Source: Novosphingobium sp.
Lineage (GTDB): Bacteria > Pseudomonadota > Alphaproteobacteria > Sphingomonadales > Sphingomonadaceae
Direction of reading: 5' to 3'
DNA length: 8,695 bases
Assembly: GCA_009885425.1 (NCBI GenBank)
Contig: VFKS01000192.1
Location: forward strand, 1 to 8,695
Below are positions 7,529-8,695 of this stretch, piece after piece. Each line of letters opens with the position of its first letter. Position 1 is the stretch's first letter. Under the pieces are notes generated by a model. The model was not told the DNA's origin and searched no databases. It saw only the letters and a program-made list of their open reading frames with translations. A program made the translations under genes and the position numbers.

Positions 7529-8421
7529 GTTCCTATTTGCCCACGCTGAAGCAGCTGCAATATCTGGTTGCGCTGCATCAGCACGGGCACTTCGGCCGCG
7601 CCGCTGACGCCTGCTTTGTCTCGCAATCGACACTTTCGGCAGGCCTGCGCGATCTGGAGAAATTGCTGAATGTCGTGCTGGTCGAACGGACCAAGCGCGC
7701 GTTGCGGTTCACTCCTCTGGGCAACGCTGTGGTCGCCAAGGCTCACCGGCTGCTGCGCGAGGCAGAAGAGCTGAGCGACATGGTCCAGAGCACCGGCCAG
7801 CCGCTTTCTGGCGAAGTGCGGATGAGTGTGATCCCGACCATTGCCCCGTTCCTGCTGCCCCGGATGCTGCCGCGCCTGCGCAGCGAACGCCCCGCACTCA
7901 AGCTGTTCCTGCGTGAGGAACCGAGCGCGGCGGCCATCGAATCGCTCCACCATGGGCGCAGCGACTGCGTGTTGCTGGCGCTGCCCTTCCCGACTGGCGA
8001 GGTGGAACAGGAGACAATCGAGCTCGACGCGCTGTGGGTCGCCTTCCCCAAAGACGATCCGCGCGATCCCCCGGCCGAGATTTCGCCCGATTTGATCGAC
8101 CAGAACCGGTTGCTGCTGCTCGAAGACGGCCACTGCTTGCGCGACCATGCACTCGCCGCCTGCAACCGCCCCGAACTGCGCGCCAGCGCCACCATGATCG
8201 GCACCAGCCTGCACACGCTGGTTCAGATGGTCGACAATGGCCTGGGCCTGACCATGCTGCCCGAAATGGCCATCGATGCCGGGATCCTGAACGGCACCAA
8301 CGTCGTCGCCCGCCCACTCAAAAGCGGCAACGCCAACCGTGAGATTGCACTGGTCTGGCGTAAAAATTCGCCGCGCAGCGAGGAGTTTCGGTTGCTGGCT
8401 GAGGAATTGCGGGCGGGTTAG
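7525..8421 (+). CDS. oxyR: OxyR-type LysR-family peroxide-sensing regulator
   Basis: A 298-residue LysR-type regulator: an N-terminal winged helix-turn-helix (about 7-65, LKQLQYLVALHQHGHFGRAA, then SQSTLSAGLRDLE), a linker helix, and a periplasmic-binding-like sensor domain. Two features identify OxyR. One is VIPTIAPFLLPRMLP at 102-116. The other is LLEDGHCLRDHALAAC at 198-213, in which Cys204 and Cys213 match the E. coli redox pair Cys199 and Cys208 with identical spacing. Peroxide would oxidise these to a disulfide and switch on antioxidant genes. The GTG start overlaps the rnd stop in GTGA (7525-7528), and no separate ribosome site is clear, so translation is probably coupled to rnd. A TTG at 7537 is a less likely alternative start. 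No katG or ahpC is in the window, so the targets are elsewhere. Confidence 0.9.
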   Translation: MSSYLPTLKQLQYLVALHQHGHFGRAADACFVSQSTLSAGLRDLEKLLNVVLVERTKRALRFTPLGNAVVAKAHRLLREAEELSDMVQSTGQPLSGEVRMSVIPTIAPFLLPRMLPRLRSERPALKLFLREEPSAAAIESLHHGRSDCVLLALPFPTGEVEQETIELDALWVAFPKDDPRDPPAEISPDLIDQNRLLLLEDGHCLRDHALAACNRPELRASATMIGTSLHTLVQMVDNGLGLTMLPEMAIDAGILNGTNVVARPLKSGNANREIALVWRKNSPRSEEFRLLAEELRAG

Positions 8422-8424
8422 CCC

Positions 8425-8695
8425 TCAATCCATGTGCTTGAGGCCGACCCGCAGGTAATCCCAGCCGGTAATCACCGTCAGCACCGCTGCCGCCCACAGT
8501 GTAGTGAGGCCAACGGTGTGCGGCACGTTCATCTCCAGCCCTGCCACCATCAGCGTCCATCCCGGCAAGGCCCGGCCCAGAATCAACGCACCCAGGCAAA
8601 CCATCTGGAAGGTGGTCTTCCACTTGGCGAGGTGACTAACCGGAACCGAGACTTGCGCCCCGCCCAGAAATTCGCGCAGGCCCGACACGGCAATC
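8425..8695 (-). CDS. pgsA: CDP-diacylglycerol--glycerol-3-phosphate 3-phosphatidyltransferase, C-terminal part
   Basis: The last 90 residues of a gene that runs off the right edge. PgsA is an inner-membrane enzyme that transfers a phosphatidyl group from CDP-diacylglycerol to glycerol-3-phosphate, the committed step to phosphatidylglycerol. The visible SGLREFLGG, then KWKTTFQMVCLGALIL, matches the C-terminal half of PgsA (E. coli has SALREWMAE and GKVKTTAQMV). Two hydrophobic stretches follow, one around CLGALILGRALPGWTLMVAG and one around LTTLWAAAVLTVITG, ending in YLRVGLKHMD. The catalytic CDP-alcohol phosphotransferase motif would be upstream, outside the window. The GTG at 8688 is internal and not the start. 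The stop is only 3 bases from that of the convergent oxyR, with no terminator between. Confidence 0.9.
   Translation of the reverse strand, partial: IAVSGLREFLGGAQVSVPVSHLAKWKTTFQMVCLGALILGRALPGWTLMVAGLEMNVPHTVGLTTLWAAAVLTVITGWDYLRVGLKHMD

Noticed and set aside
6656..7633. A 325-codon minus-strand frame opposite rnd
   Set aside because: It is antisense to a complete RNase D and crosses into oxyR. Its composition is low-complexity Gln/Arg/Gly and no motif is visible.

Overview
The window looks like an ordinary housekeeping stretch of an alphaproteobacterial chromosome, most likely from the order Sphingomonadales. Base composition is fairly GC-rich with strong G/C preference at third codon positions. 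The AspRS motif 2 has an alphaproteobacterial form, and a G-rich palindromic intergenic element of the kind seen scattered in sphingomonad genomes is present. The order-level assignment is inference from protein style and gene order. No rRNA, tRNA, CRISPR array, insertion sequence or phage gene was seen.

Layout. Positions 1-282 hold the end of an unrecognised plus-strand reading frame that finishes in one hydrophobic helix. Positions 354-1346 (+) encode an aldo/keto reductase. It converges on a minus-strand group, with an imperfect 43-nt inverted repeat (1348-1444) between them. The minus-strand group, read right to left, is acpP (4065-3829), fabF (3696-2434) and mltG (2434-1457). fabF and mltG overlap by one base (TAATG). 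A hairpin with a short T-run lies between acpP and fabF and could act as a partial terminator. The 308 bases between aspS and acpP hold a perfect 19-bp inverted repeat, a candidate small exported-protein ORF, and a weak acpP promoter.

Next is aspS (6161-4374, -), divergent from rnd (6278-7528, +). The gap between them contains a very good sigma-70-type promoter for aspS, interleaved with a perfect 10-bp inverted repeat. rnd is followed, with a 4-base GTGA overlap, by an OxyR-type LysR regulator that keeps both redox cysteines. oxyR converges on pgsA (right edge, -, incomplete) with only 3 bases between the stop codons.

Functional picture. AcpP and FabF are the carrier and an elongating condensing enzyme of type II fatty acid synthesis. 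MltG trims nascent peptidoglycan. PgsA makes the phosphatidylglycerol precursor. AspRS charges tRNA and carries a His that marks non-discriminating enzymes. RNase D processes RNA 3' ends, and OxyR senses peroxide. I found no convincing undescribed system. The items most worth checking are the rnd-oxyR coupling, the palindrome over the aspS promoter, the small ORF whose start codon sits in the aspS 3' hairpin, and the acpP-fabF attenuator-like hairpin.
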